NCBI GenBank assembly: GCA_018622495.1
Contig: CP076021.1
Coordinates: forward strand, 434,001 to 498,000
Direction: 5' to 3'
Source of the DNA: Mycoplasmatota bacterium
GTDB taxonomy: Bacteria > Bacillota_I > Bacilli_A > Acholeplasmatales > Acholeplasmataceae
Length of the DNA stretch: 64,000 nt
Positions 38,086 through 47,291 of the stretch are shown piece by piece (position 1 is the first letter of the stretch; every line of letters begins with the position of its first letter). A program made the translations under genes and the position numbers. The notes under the pieces were generated by a model. It was not told the DNA's origin. It searched no databases and was given only the letters and a program-made list of their open reading frames with translations.

Positions 38086-38295
38086 ATGTCTAAATTAAAT
38101 AAAATTTATCTTATTACTGTTGTTCAATCTTTTATTGGGTTTGGTCTTTTTGTGCTATTGATGTATACTTTCAGTTTAGTACAATATGAAAATTTTGAAG
38201 GTGTACAATCGATGAGTATGCTTGGTTTACTAGGCGTTAGTTTTCTGTTTTATTTTAGAAGCATAAAAAACGATATAAAAGAAAGTCTAGAGTGA
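38086..38295 (+). CDS. Small two-helix membrane protein
   Basis: Not recognised. Encodes 69 residues with two hydrophobic helices (IYLITVVQSFIGFGLFVLLM and SMLGLLGVSFLFYF) and a short charged tail. ATG 38086 is used because AAGGGTGGG lies just upstream; an in-frame GTG at 38077 is inside that site. A -10-like element is weak. Single gene. Small size lowers confidence, but the ribosome binding site and the membrane pattern support it. Confidence 0.55.
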   Translation: MSKLNKIYLITVVQSFIGFGLFVLLMYTFSLVQYENFEGVQSMSMLGLLGVSFLFYFRSIKNDIKESLE

Positions 38296-38320
38296 TGTAA
38301 TAAATCTTAGTTTTATCTAA

Positions 38321-38461
38321 AAAGAAATAACATATAGTGCATTCAACACATTAAACACTTCATTCCTTATCAAAGCAGAAGCATCATCAAAACTAGTAGG
38401 GTGGAGTGATAATTGGTTGAGCAATAATGGAACTGTTGAATGGGTATATACGAGAGAGTAA
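38321..38461 (+). pseudogene. Possible C-terminal remnant of a larger protein
   Basis: An open frame of 46 codons between TAA at 38318 and TAA at 38459 has no start codon but looks protein-like: hydrophilic, with GWSDNWLSNNGTVEWVYTRE at the end, three Trp codons (all TGG) and no rare composition. It fills most of the roughly 300-base gap before the MFS gene. It may be the tail of a degraded surface protein; no family was recognised. Confidence 0.35.
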
Positions 38462-38528
38462 CAAAGTAGTTATTAATCAATATAGTTGCATGGTTAATTT
38501 CTAAATAAAACATATGTAAAATGAAAAC

Positions 38529-38550
38529 GGACCTACAAGGTCTTTTTCTT
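38529..38550 (+). terminator. Weak terminator before the MFS gene
   Basis: GACCT-ACA-AGGTC followed by T-rich sequence; the stem is only five bases, and its upstream transcript is unclear. Confidence 0.4.
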
Positions 38551-38594
38551 TTTTATGCTATAATTAAGTTATAAATTAAATATAGAAGGTACAT

Positions 38595-40217
38595 ATGAAA
38601 TTAAACTATAAAACAACTGCATATTTAGGTATTATTTTCTTAGCGATATCTTTATTTTGGCAATCATATGATTTAATTATTCCGAAAGTTTTAATTGATA
38701 AATTTGGCCTTAATCAATTTCAATCAGGTATCGTTATGGCACTTGATAATTTGATTGCTGTTATTTTGTTACCTATATTTGGGTTAATCTCTGATAAGAG
38801 TAATCATAAGAAAGGTAAACGAACATTTTATATTGTTATAGGTACTGTTTTGGCTGCTTTTGCATTTATGGGACTATCTTTTACTGATTATATACAAACT
38901 GAAAAAGTTAAAACAACCGATATTGTAGAATCACATTATGAATTAGCATTTAATGATGTATCGGATATTACATTAAAATCTCATTGGTATACCGTCATTG
39001 ATGCAATGAAAAATGAAAGAGATCTAACTTATGCGAATAATGAAATCACACAAGATGCATATCAATCATGGTATGAAGATGATTATGTAACAATTAAAAA
39101 CATTTTAGATGATTCCGAAACAACACTTTCAACTAGAGATATATCTAAAGTGCAAGATGCTTATTATAATTATTTAAGTCTAAGAGCATTTGAATTAACT
39201 AAAGAAGATCCACTTGTGTTATTTGTGTTTATTGCAACACTTATTGTCGCTATTATTGCAATGTCAATTTATAGAACACCAGCGGTTGCACTTATGCCAG
39301 ATGTGACTATAAAACCACTTAGAACTGAAGCGAATGCAATCATTACATTGATGGGTGCAATCGGTGGCGTTCTTGCGGTATTTATTTTAATGGTATTTGG
39401 TTTATCAAATGCTTCATATGGCTATTACACACCTATTTTTATTACTGTGGGTATACTTATGCTATCTACATTAATCATCTTCTTAAAAAACATTGATGAA
39501 CCTAAATTAGTTGAAAAAAGAATAGAAGTTGAGCATCAAATGCATTTAAATATTACAGACGCATATGAGCATCCAACGCAAGCTTTCACAAAAAGAAAAA
39601 GATTATCGCTATATTTGTTGTTAGCTACTATTTTCTTCATCTTTTTTAGTTATAATGCAGTCATGAGTAAAATATCTGATTACTTACCTAAAGTATTAAA
39701 CTTAGAGTTTTATCAATGGCAATTTATAGTTGCGCAAGCACTCATCGTATTAAGTATATTGCCTATGGGATTATTATCGATGATCCTTGGACGTAAAAAA
39801 TCTATGATTTACGGACTTATCATGATTATTATGAGTTTTGGTATTGTTGCATTCATTGGAGAAAATCAAATTTATTTAACAGCATTAGTTGTCGTTGTTG
39901 CAGGATTTGGATGGGTACTCACGGGTGTTAATGCATATCCAATGGTTGTAGAATTAAGTAAAGGTGATAATATTGGCAGATATACTGGATTTTATTATAT
40001 GGCATCCATGGGTGCACAAATCATTACACCTGTACTTTCAGGATTACTTATGGATTATAGTGTATTTGGAAGACTCACATTATTTCCATATGCAACATTA
40101 TTTGCAATTGTAGCACTTATTATTTTAATATTCGTGCATCATGGAGATACTCAAAAAATGAGTAGAGATGACATAAGACAATTAATAGAAAGTTATAGAG
40201 ATAAGAGGGAAAAATGA
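38595..40217 (+). CDS. MFS transporter (SLC45/GPH-like)
   Basis: A 540-residue carrier with about 12 membrane helices. FGLISDKSNHKKGKRTFYIVIG after helix 2 is the MFS loop motif, and RTPAVALMPDVTIKPLRTEANAII resembles the sucrose/SLC45 branch. About 110 hydrophilic residues (roughly 100-210) are inserted after helix 3, which is unusual for the family. Substrate probably a sugar, but not proven. AGAAGG precedes the ATG, and TATAAT lies about 36 bases upstream. Its stop overlaps the next start (ATGA). Confidence 0.8.
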   Translation: MKLNYKTTAYLGIIFLAISLFWQSYDLIIPKVLIDKFGLNQFQSGIVMALDNLIAVILLPIFGLISDKSNHKKGKRTFYIVIGTVLAAFAFMGLSFTDYIQTEKVKTTDIVESHYELAFNDVSDITLKSHWYTVIDAMKNERDLTYANNEITQDAYQSWYEDDYVTIKNILDDSETTLSTRDISKVQDAYYNYLSLRAFELTKEDPLVLFVFIATLIVAIIAMSIYRTPAVALMPDVTIKPLRTEANAIITLMGAIGGVLAVFILMVFGLSNASYGYYTPIFITVGILMLSTLIIFLKNIDEPKLVEKRIEVEHQMHLNITDAYEHPTQAFTKRKRLSLYLLLATIFFIFFSYNAVMSKISDYLPKVLNLEFYQWQFIVAQALIVLSILPMGLLSMILGRKKSMIYGLIMIIMSFGIVAFIGENQIYLTALVVVVAGFGWVLTGVNAYPMVVELSKGDNIGRYTGFYYMASMGAQIITPVLSGLLMDYSVFGRLTLFPYATLFAIVALIILIFVHHGDTQKMSRDDIRQLIESYRDKREK

Positions 40218-40729
40218 AAGTAGTTATTTTAGGATATAGCGGAGCTGGTAAATCTACATTCGCAAAAAAATTACATCTTCATTATGATATACCTGTATTA
40301 TATTTAGATACAGTCCATTTTGCTGCGAATTGGGTAGAAAGAAGCGATCATGACATGGAAACTGATATGCGTCAATTTATGAAACAAGATGCATGGATTT
40401 TAGAAGGGAACTATCGTAGACTTTGTCCAAATAGATATCAAGAAGCCGATCAAATATTTGTGTTTAAAATGAATCGATTTTTATGTATTTATCACGTTAT
40501 TCAAAGACGTATAAAATATCGTCATCATCAAAGAGATTCTATAGCAAAGGGTTGCAAGGAAAAAATCGATTTTAGTTTTTTTATGTGGGTACTGTTTACG
40601 GGGCGTACAAAGCGAAGAAGAAAGTTTTTTAAAACTATAGAAAATACATATCAAGATAAAGTGAAAATATTTAAACATAGAAAACAAATGAAAAGATATT
40701 TAAGAGAAATAGATTATAAAAATACTTAA
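40214..40729 (+). CDS. P-loop kinase, FlaR/topology-modulation type
   Basis: A 171-residue nucleotide-binding protein. P-loop GYSGAGKST at residues 7-15, then LYLDTVHFAANW and WILEGNYRR, the pattern of the small adenylate-kinase-like family often labelled DNA topology modulation protein FlaR. A basic C-terminal region follows. The substrate of this family is not settled. Overlaps the MFS gene by four bases, and 77 bases separate it from gltX. Confidence 0.75.
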   Translation: MKVVILGYSGAGKSTFAKKLHLHYDIPVLYLDTVHFAANWVERSDHDMETDMRQFMKQDAWILEGNYRRLCPNRYQEADQIFVFKMNRFLCIYHVIQRRIKYRHHQRDSIAKGCKEKIDFSFFMWVLFTGRTKRRRKFFKTIENTYQDKVKIFKHRKQMKRYLREIDYKNT

Positions 40730-40806
40730 ATATGAATAAATTCATATAAAGATTGAGAAAAGCGGTATTTTATCGTATAATAATAAAGCATGTAAGGTGG
40801 GATAAT

Positions 40807-42150
40807 ATGAAAAAAGTTAGAGTAAGATATGCACCAAGCCCAACAGGTTTATTACACATAGGTAATGCGAGAAGTGCATTATTTAATTATTTGTATGCAC
40901 GTCATTTTAATGGTGAATTCATTGTTAGAATTGAAGATACAGATGTATTAAGAAATGTTGAAGGCGGAGAAGCATCACAATTAAATTATTTAAGTTGGTT
41001 AGGTTTATCATGGGATGAATCACCGGATAAAGGTGGCCCTGTTGGACCCTATCGCCAATTAGAAAGATTAGATTTATATACAAAATATGCGAATGCACTA
41101 TTAGAACAAGGATTAGCATATAAAGATTATCGTGAAGGTAGCGAAAATTACGCGATAAGATTTAAAGTACCTGAAAATAAGACTTATGCTTTTAATGATC
41201 TTGTACGCGGGAAACTTTCATTTGAAAGCAAAGACGTTGAAGATTGGATTATTGTTAAAGATAATGGTATTCCTACTTATAACTTTGCAGTTGTAATCGA
41301 TGATCATTTTATGGAAATATCACATGTATTACGTGGTGAAGAACATATTACAAATACGCCCAAACAATTGATGATATATCAAGCATTTGGTTGGGAAGCA
41401 CCTTTATTTGGACATATGACAATTATTGTCAATGAACAAAAGAAGAAATTAAGTAAAAGAGATAAGGATGTTGTTCAATTTATCTCAGAATATGAACAAA
41501 TGGGATATTTACCTGAAGCAATGTTTAATTTTATTTCATTATTGGGTTGGTCTCCTCAAGGGAATAAAGAAATATTATCTCAAGATAAAATTATTGCTCA
41601 ATTTGACCCTAAAAGATTATCAAAAGCACCAGCGATGTTTGATAAAAATAAATTAGCATATATTAACAGTAGATATATAAAAAAATTATCTATTGATGAT
41701 TTAGCAGTTAAAATAAAACCATTCTTAGATAAAGCTAATATTGAAATAGTTGATGAAGCATGGTTAAAATTATTAGCAAGTGTTTTCCAAGATCGTTTAA
41801 GTTATATTGGTCAAATTGTTGAATTGTATCACGAGTTTTTCCATGATGATTTTAAACTAACTGATGATGCTTATCAATTTTTAGTAGAAAATAATAGTTT
41901 AGCATTGATTGAAGCATTTAGAAAAATGTTAGAAAATCAAGCATTTGAAGTAGAGATTCTTGATCAAGCAATTCAAGATGTGAGTCAACAATTAGATGTT
42001 AAAGGTAAACCATTATATATGGGAATTAGAATTGCAGCAACAGGTGATATGCATGGTCCTAGTTTAGCCAATTGTATGGCATTACTTGAAAAAGATAGAG
42101 TATTAAATAGATTACAAAAAGTAGCTGATAAGCTAAGAGGTGACTTATGA
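40807..42150 (+). CDS. gltX: Glutamyl-tRNA synthetase
   Basis: A 447-residue class I aminoacyl-tRNA synthetase charging tRNA-Glu. The start motif RYAPSPTGLLHIGNARSALF contains the HIGH-type signature (HIGN), and KKLSKRDKDV is the KMSKS-type motif. ATG 40807 is chosen for AGGTGGGA just upstream; the frame runs 18 codons further without support. It heads the conserved gltX-cysS-mrnC cluster, although a lipoprotein, an IS element and a nuclease gene now separate it from cysS. Its stop overlaps the next start. Confidence 0.95.
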   Translation: MKKVRVRYAPSPTGLLHIGNARSALFNYLYARHFNGEFIVRIEDTDVLRNVEGGEASQLNYLSWLGLSWDESPDKGGPVGPYRQLERLDLYTKYANALLEQGLAYKDYREGSENYAIRFKVPENKTYAFNDLVRGKLSFESKDVEDWIIVKDNGIPTYNFAVVIDDHFMEISHVLRGEEHITNTPKQLMIYQAFGWEAPLFGHMTIIVNEQKKKLSKRDKDVVQFISEYEQMGYLPEAMFNFISLLGWSPQGNKEILSQDKIIAQFDPKRLSKAPAMFDKNKLAYINSRYIKKLSIDDLAVKIKPFLDKANIEIVDEAWLKLLASVFQDRLSYIGQIVELYHEFFHDDFKLTDDAYQFLVENNSLALIEAFRKMLENQAFEVEILDQAIQDVSQQLDVKGKPLYMGIRIAATGDMHGPSLANCMALLEKDRVLNRLQKVADKLRGDL

Positions 42151-43703
42151 AAAAAATAGTATTAATAGCAGCCATGATATTAACATTGGTGAGTCTTGCA
42201 GCATGTAGTAAAACATCAGCAACTGCAATGATAGACAATTATGATATTACGGTAAGTACAGTTAATGTTGATGTTGAGGTTAATGACCCTAACTCTGAAA
42301 TAACTGGAGAAACATATATTAAAATATTTGATGAAGATGATGAGTATGTTTCAAGTCAATCATTAGTATTTGAAGATGGTGAAACATCACTTGAAGATAA
42401 TATAACATTTACAGGATTAGATAGTGATTCAACATATGTACTGCGTGTAATAGCAACTATTGAAAAGAAAAATGTTGAATTAGTTGAAGGAACTTTTGAT
42501 ACATATGCTGAAGAAGAAACTTATATTACAACTGCTGAAGAATTCTTAGCTATGAAATCAAACCGTACTGGAGAATATGTATTATCAAACGATATAGATT
42601 TCACTGGTGTTGATTTTGAAATACCTTTTCCATCAGGGAAAAACTTTTCAGGATCTTTTGATGGCCAAGGATATACATTAAGTAATATATCAATTACTGA
42701 TATTAATACATATACTGGTGTATTCGGATATATTTCATCAGGAGAGATAACAAATGTTAATTTAGATCAAGTTTCTATAGGAACTGAAGAAGCACCATTA
42801 GAAACAACAACTTCTACACGTATTGGTTTTGTTGCAGGTTATGTTTCTTCAAGTTCAGGAATTGTAAGTGATATAAATGTAACAAATTCAATGATGTATT
42901 TTTCAAGTGAATCAAAAATTACAACTTATGTCGGTGGTATTGTTGGTGAAATGCGTGGTGAATTATCAAACGTAACAGCAACTGATATATCAATTAATGT
43001 TGAAGAAAACTCTTATGCAGATACTAAGATTGGTGGTATTGTAGGTTTATTATATGAAGATGCAACATTAACTGAAGCAAGTGTTTCTGGTGATATAAAT
43101 TTTGATTTAACTGGTACAAATTTAGGTGATGATAATGATAGTTTTGTTTATATTGGTGGTGTAATTGGTCGAAACAATGCAACAGATACAGTCGATGCAG
43201 TTTCAAATATATATAGCACTGTTGATATGGATGTAAATATCTCATATAATACGCTTGAAGAAACAGAAGATGCAGCTTATGCACTAAATATTGGTGGACT
43301 TATTGGATTAAGTGCAGCAACTGTAAAAAATGCTTTCTATGGTGGGTCTATTGTTGTTAATCAAGAAAGTACAGATTTTGAAACAAATACTTATAAACAA
43401 TTTAATATTGCTGGTCTTATAGGATCATATGCAGGTAATATTGTATTAGAAGGTATTGTAAGATATGGGGATGCTAGTACAATCACTATTAATGTTTCTG
43501 ATGATGTTCAATTAAACTTCAATCAATTAATAGCAAAAGATTTCAAGAATAGTGCACATATATTTGGTGTCTATGGCACACAAGATGCTACAATAAACGA
43601 TGTTGCTGTTGTTGCATTAGTACCTGCAGTTGATGATATTGACAATTTCTTTTCTAGCGATTGGATTACAGAAGCATTTGAAGCTTTATATGCAGTAGCA
43701 TAA
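42147..43703 (+). CDS. GLUG-repeat surface lipoprotein
   Basis: A 518-residue lipoprotein with signal ending LAAC (Cys20). After a fibronectin-like segment (residues 30-125), the rest is a series of beta-helix repeats in which GxxGG/GGIVG/GGVIG/GGLIG motifs recur about every 40-60 residues, as in GLUG-type adhesins. A role in surface attachment or binding is likely; no catalytic residues are seen. The start overlaps the gltX stop by four bases, so it is translated from the gltX message, an odd partner for a synthetase. A clear terminator follows. Confidence 0.75.
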   Translation: MKKIVLIAAMILTLVSLAACSKTSATAMIDNYDITVSTVNVDVEVNDPNSEITGETYIKIFDEDDEYVSSQSLVFEDGETSLEDNITFTGLDSDSTYVLRVIATIEKKNVELVEGTFDTYAEEETYITTAEEFLAMKSNRTGEYVLSNDIDFTGVDFEIPFPSGKNFSGSFDGQGYTLSNISITDINTYTGVFGYISSGEITNVNLDQVSIGTEEAPLETTTSTRIGFVAGYVSSSSGIVSDINVTNSMMYFSSESKITTYVGGIVGEMRGELSNVTATDISINVEENSYADTKIGGIVGLLYEDATLTEASVSGDINFDLTGTNLGDDNDSFVYIGGVIGRNNATDTVDAVSNIYSTVDMDVNISYNTLEETEDAAYALNIGGLIGLSAATVKNAFYGGSIVVNQESTDFETNTYKQFNIAGLIGSYAGNIVLEGIVRYGDASTITINVSDDVQLNFNQLIAKDFKNSAHIFGVYGTQDATINDVAVVALVPAVDDIDNFFSSDWITEAFEALYAVA

Positions 43704-43721
43704 AGTCTTTTTATAAAACAT

Positions 43722-43750
43722 AAACGACATATATTTTATGTCGTTTTTTT
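43722..43750 (+). terminator. Terminator after the GLUG lipoprotein gene
   Basis: AAACGACATA (43722-43731) pairs with TATGTCGTTT (43737-43746), followed by T residues. Confidence 0.88.
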
Positions 43751-43911
43751 ATTTTTTGATATGCTATAATATGATAAAGGGGTGACTAACTATTAAAAGT
43801 CAAGCACTTTTTGTAGATAAACAGTAAAAACCTCTTATAGCTAATAATTTTTAGAGGTGGGCTTTAGAAATGTATGAACGATTACTTAACCGCCACAGTT
43901 TAAGTAATTAG

Positions 43912-45071
43912 TTATTGAAGTTTAGAAGAATCAAAATCTTCATGATGTGTTTCTAAGTGATGGATGATTCTAATAAGTTTTTTAGCTAGATGAACAAGTG
44001 CGACACGATGATGTTTACCCTCCTGTTTTTTCTTGGTGTAATAATCATAAAACACTGGGTTGTAAATCATCACCATCATGCAAATGTTAATGAGTGTAGC
44101 ACGTAAATATTTGCTGCCACGTTTAACCAATTTGCCTGTTGAGGACATGGTGCGGACTGTTTGATGGTTGAATCTAGACCTGCATAGGATAACATTTCAG
44201 CAGGTGTAGAAAATAAAGAAATATCACCATATTCAAACGATAGTTGCTGCTGAAATGATGCCAATACCTTTAATGGTTTGAATCTTAGTTGGATACCTGT
44301 TCATTAAAGAAGTGATTTGTTTCTCGGTTTCTTTGATATCTTGATTGAGTTTTTCAACATAAGCAATCGAAGTTTTAAGTTTAAAGAGTTGATGATCCTG
44401 TGTCACACCAATCGTTGTTTTAGCTAATGCTTTAAGTTTAACAAATTTAGGGTAATTGAATCTACCCATCGATCTTTTACGAAGTTTATCAAAGTGTTCA
44501 TCATTCATCTTTGCTATTTTATTTGGAGACTTAAAATGCTTTAAGATGTATAAAGATGTATCACTATAGCCTTGTTCTTTCATAAAAGGTTTGAATTCAG
44601 GAAAGATGAGATCTAAGACTTTAGTCATCATGTTGTAATGTTTCGTACGAATTGAAATAAGTTTAAAACGTAATCTACAAAGTGATTTTAAAGCACTGAT
44701 GTGATAAGATTGATGATGATAGGCTTTGTAGTCTACAGACTTCATATAGGTTGAAATCAATTTTGCATCTTTCTTATCTGTGCTTTTGTTTTTCTCAGTG
44801 AGTGAGCCTCTGAAAACTTCTTCACGAGAAAAGGATTGACCTCCATGAATGAATATCCATGAAGGGAAAGAAAAGATTTAAGGTTTTCACCATAATGGCC
44901 TGTAGCTTCAAAGCCTATGATCATTTCTTGCTTGATTAAAGGTTTAAAGTGTCCTAATAGTTTTTTAAACCTGGACTGACTGTTCTCAAAAGAGAACTGA
45001 TGATTAACTGTTTCCGTGGCGATGAAACAGTCGTGCTTGTACTTAGCGATATCGATACCGATATAAATCAT
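43912..45071 (-). pseudogene. IS110-family transposase (DEDD recombinase), frameshifted
   Basis: Read from 45071 downwards in three different frames. The N-terminal RuvC-like part has GIDIAKYKHDC and GFEATGHYGENL; after a one-base loss in an A run (44784-44787) it continues TDKKDAKLISTYMKS, completing the DEDD motif. The C-terminal transposase_20 part has TIKGIGIISAATI, a second shift near 44235-44240, then GDISLFSTPAEMLSYAGLD, a third shift near 44150-44155, and SSTGKLVKRGSKYLRATL with the catalytic Ser. Three lesions in 1.2 kb suggest an inactive copy, but the window also has lesions in essential genes, so some may be read errors. Confidence 0.8.
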
Positions 45072-45074
45072 AAG

Positions 45075-45204
45075 TACACACCTCCATATAAGTATTTGTA
45101 CATGTGGTAAGTCCAGCTAGTCTTTATCTCATAATCATGTAATAAGCGTCTTGCGCTAACTAACTATTGCTGATTAAAATAAAGACTGTGGTAAGCGTCA
45201 CCCC
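45075..45204 (-). ncRNA. Candidate bridge RNA region of the IS110 element
   Basis: The non-coding end upstream of the transposase can fold: AGTCTTTAT and ATAAAGACT (45119-45127, 45179-45187) form a nine-base closing stem, with AGCG-CAAGA-CGCT as inner hairpin. The stem is flanked by direct repeats of TGTGGTAAG (45103-45111, 45187-45195). The loop contains ACTAACTATT, identical to the far terminus of the element, as expected for a donor-binding guide. Position and content fit IS110 bridge RNAs; expression is not shown. Confidence 0.4.
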
Positions 45205-45329
45205 TAAACAATCTAGGTTGTAATAAAATGGCACAAATCCACAGTACATTATTAGTATATTAAATTAGATAGAGAGGAGTAAAGATTTATAGTGTATTAA
45301 GATCTAATCTAATACAATTTAAATCTTAC

Positions 45330-47162
45330 ATGATTAATATGAATATATCTAAAACAAGATTTATTAATCATATGCGTTGTAATCGATATGCTGGATTAGA
45401 ATCTTTATATCAAGATAAAGATCAAGCTATTGTTGCATTTTCTGATGATCCAGATTTAGATGAATTGATGAGTCAAGAAAATAAGGATAAAATGAGTTTT
45501 TTACTTGATGATATGTATGATGAAGAAGATCAAGACTTACTTTCTAAAGTAGATACACAAATGGAAACAATGCTACCTTATTATAATCAAATAGAAATCA
45601 TTGCAGGTCAAGCTATTGATCATAGATTTGAGGGGAAGACAGTTTATAGTTTAGATACGTATAAACAAAAAAGATTCCAATTTGAACATCAAGGATATCA
45701 ATTTTATTGTTTTTTAGATGGTTATCAAGAAGATGATAAGAGTACTAGAATATTTGAGGTTAAAGCAACCACTTCAAAGAAATTTTTAGATATGAAATTT
45801 AAAAATGATGATGGTGATCGTGTTGGTGTTTTTGAATATTCACCTGAAGGCATTTTAATGTTTAGAGAAGATTTATTAGGCGATGTTAATGATGATTATT
45901 TTAAAAAGACAAAAAAACTAAAAGATAGATTATCTAAAGCAGGAAGATATATTTATGATATTGCATATCAAAGATATGTTTTTGAGCACACAAACGAACA
46001 AACTAAAAATCATAAATATTATTTAGCTATACTAAATAGTGAATATATTCATGATGGCAAAACTGATGAGCAAGGACGGCCTGTTTATCCTGATGAACTT
46101 ATTGTGTTTTTAGATGTTACAAAATTTTTAGATCAAATGATGCCTGTTATTGAGCAAGATATTCAAATAGTTATTGAACGTTTAAACGCATTAAATGCGA
46201 ATGAAGTCAATTTAGGACCTCATTGTCAACGAAAAGATTCAAGACAATGTAAGTTCTATCCCATTTGTTATAAAAAAGTACCTACCTATAACAGTATATT
46301 TACTTACTTAGGCGGGCATAATGGATTTAAAGATACAGCGGGTATTAAACACGAAAGATTTGATTTATTAAATGAAGGATATTTAAATGCCACCGATATT
46401 CCTTATGATTGGTTAAACCGTGAAAATAATCAACTTCAAAGAAAAGTTATAGATTCTGGTGAACCTTATGTTGCAAAAGATAAGATTAAAGCAGCAATAG
46501 AATCACTTAAATATCCAATATATCATTTAGATTTTGAAACATTTCCTTGTCCACTACCAAGATTTAAAGGTGAAAAGCCATATAGTCAATCATTGTTTCA
46601 ATATTCAATTCATATTGAACATGAACCAGGAGTATGTGATGTAGATGAAGATAACTATAGTTATATTGCAACCAAACATAACGATTTAAGAGAAGATTTA
46701 ATCATCAATATGTTAGATGTCATTAAGGATGATGAAGGATCTATTATGGCATATAATATCTCTTTTGAAAAAACAAGATTAAAAGAGATGGCAATCGTTT
46801 ATCCTAAATATGCTAAAAGACTTCATCGCATGATGGATCGATTAGTAGATTTAATGTATTTCTTAAGAGGTAATAAAAAATTATTTGAATCCTTAGGCTT
46901 TTCGGATAATCAGGGATTTAACTATTATCATAATGACTTGAATGGATCATTTTCAATAAAAAAAGTGTTACCGATATTTAGTGATTTAACATATAAAGGT
47001 ATGCCTATAGGTAATGGTACAGATGCGCTTGTTACATATGCTCAATTCCCATTCATGGATGAAACAACATTTAAAACAAATTATAATGACTTATTAAAGT
47101 ATTGTAAACAAGATACTTGGGCAATGGTTGAAATATTAGAAGCTCTAAGAAAAATAGTGTAA
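45330..47162 (+). CDS. DUF2779 protein: Cas4/RecB-like nuclease plus DEDD exonuclease
   Basis: A 610-residue two-domain nuclease-like protein. The N-terminal half has a Cys in MRCNRY, the RecB-type EVKATTSKKF, and a later Cys group (HCQRKDSRQCKFYPIC); these are the parts of a Cas4-like iron-sulfur nuclease. The C-terminal half starts with YHLDFETF (the DxE of DEDD exonucleases) and contains YNISFEKTRLKEM and KYCKQDTWAMVEIL. It probably processes nucleic acid ends; no CRISPR genes are nearby. Start ATG 45330 or 45339 cannot be decided, as no clear ribosome binding site is present. The IS element lies directly upstream. Confidence 0.8.
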   Translation: MINMNISKTRFINHMRCNRYAGLESLYQDKDQAIVAFSDDPDLDELMSQENKDKMSFLLDDMYDEEDQDLLSKVDTQMETMLPYYNQIEIIAGQAIDHRFEGKTVYSLDTYKQKRFQFEHQGYQFYCFLDGYQEDDKSTRIFEVKATTSKKFLDMKFKNDDGDRVGVFEYSPEGILMFREDLLGDVNDDYFKKTKKLKDRLSKAGRYIYDIAYQRYVFEHTNEQTKNHKYYLAILNSEYIHDGKTDEQGRPVYPDELIVFLDVTKFLDQMMPVIEQDIQIVIERLNALNANEVNLGPHCQRKDSRQCKFYPICYKKVPTYNSIFTYLGGHNGFKDTAGIKHERFDLLNEGYLNATDIPYDWLNRENNQLQRKVIDSGEPYVAKDKIKAAIESLKYPIYHLDFETFPCPLPRFKGEKPYSQSLFQYSIHIEHEPGVCDVDEDNYSYIATKHNDLREDLIINMLDVIKDDEGSIMAYNISFEKTRLKEMAIVYPKYAKRLHRMMDRLVDLMYFLRGNKKLFESLGFSDNQGFNYYHNDLNGSFSIKKVLPIFSDLTYKGMPIGNGTDALVTYAQFPFMDETTFKTNYNDLLKYCKQDTWAMVEILEALRKIV

Positions 47163-47192
47163 AAACCACTTTAAAATTAGGTGGTTTTTTTC
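47161..47192 (+). terminator. Terminator after the DUF2779 gene
   Basis: AAAAACCAC pairs with GTGGTTTTT around an 11-base AT-rich loop, followed by further T. Confidence 0.75.
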
Positions 47193-47238
47193 TTAATAAA
47201 GCCATTTAAACGAAAAGAATAGAACGAAGGGCTATAAC

Positions 47239-47267
47239 TTGTTATTTTTTAAATAATCCATTATAAT
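47239..47267 (+). promoter_or_regulatory. Promoter of cysS
   Basis: TTGTTA (47239-47244) and TATAAT (47262-47267) with a 17-base spacer, 24 bases before the cysS start. Confidence 0.7.
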
Positions 47268-47291
47268 ATATCAAAGGGGAGGTTTATTTGT

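Larger units (their letters stand above)
43779..45204 (-). mobile_element. IS110-family insertion sequence, decayed
   Basis: A 1,426-base element bounded by GGGGTGAC (43779-43786) and its inverse GTCACCCC (45197-45204). It contains one transposase gene on the minus strand flanked by about 130 non-coding bases at each end. IS110 elements carry their guide (bridge) RNA in such an end. ACTAACTATT occurs both at the left terminus (43785-43794) and inside the right non-coding end (45159-45168). The ends are inferred from the repeats; no target duplication is seen, as expected for the family. Confidence 0.7.

Noticed and set aside
43024-43284. Minus-strand open frame rich in His, Leu and Gln
   Set aside because: It is the antisense of the GLUG-repeat lipoprotein gene; similar shadow frames lie opposite many AT-rich genes here.
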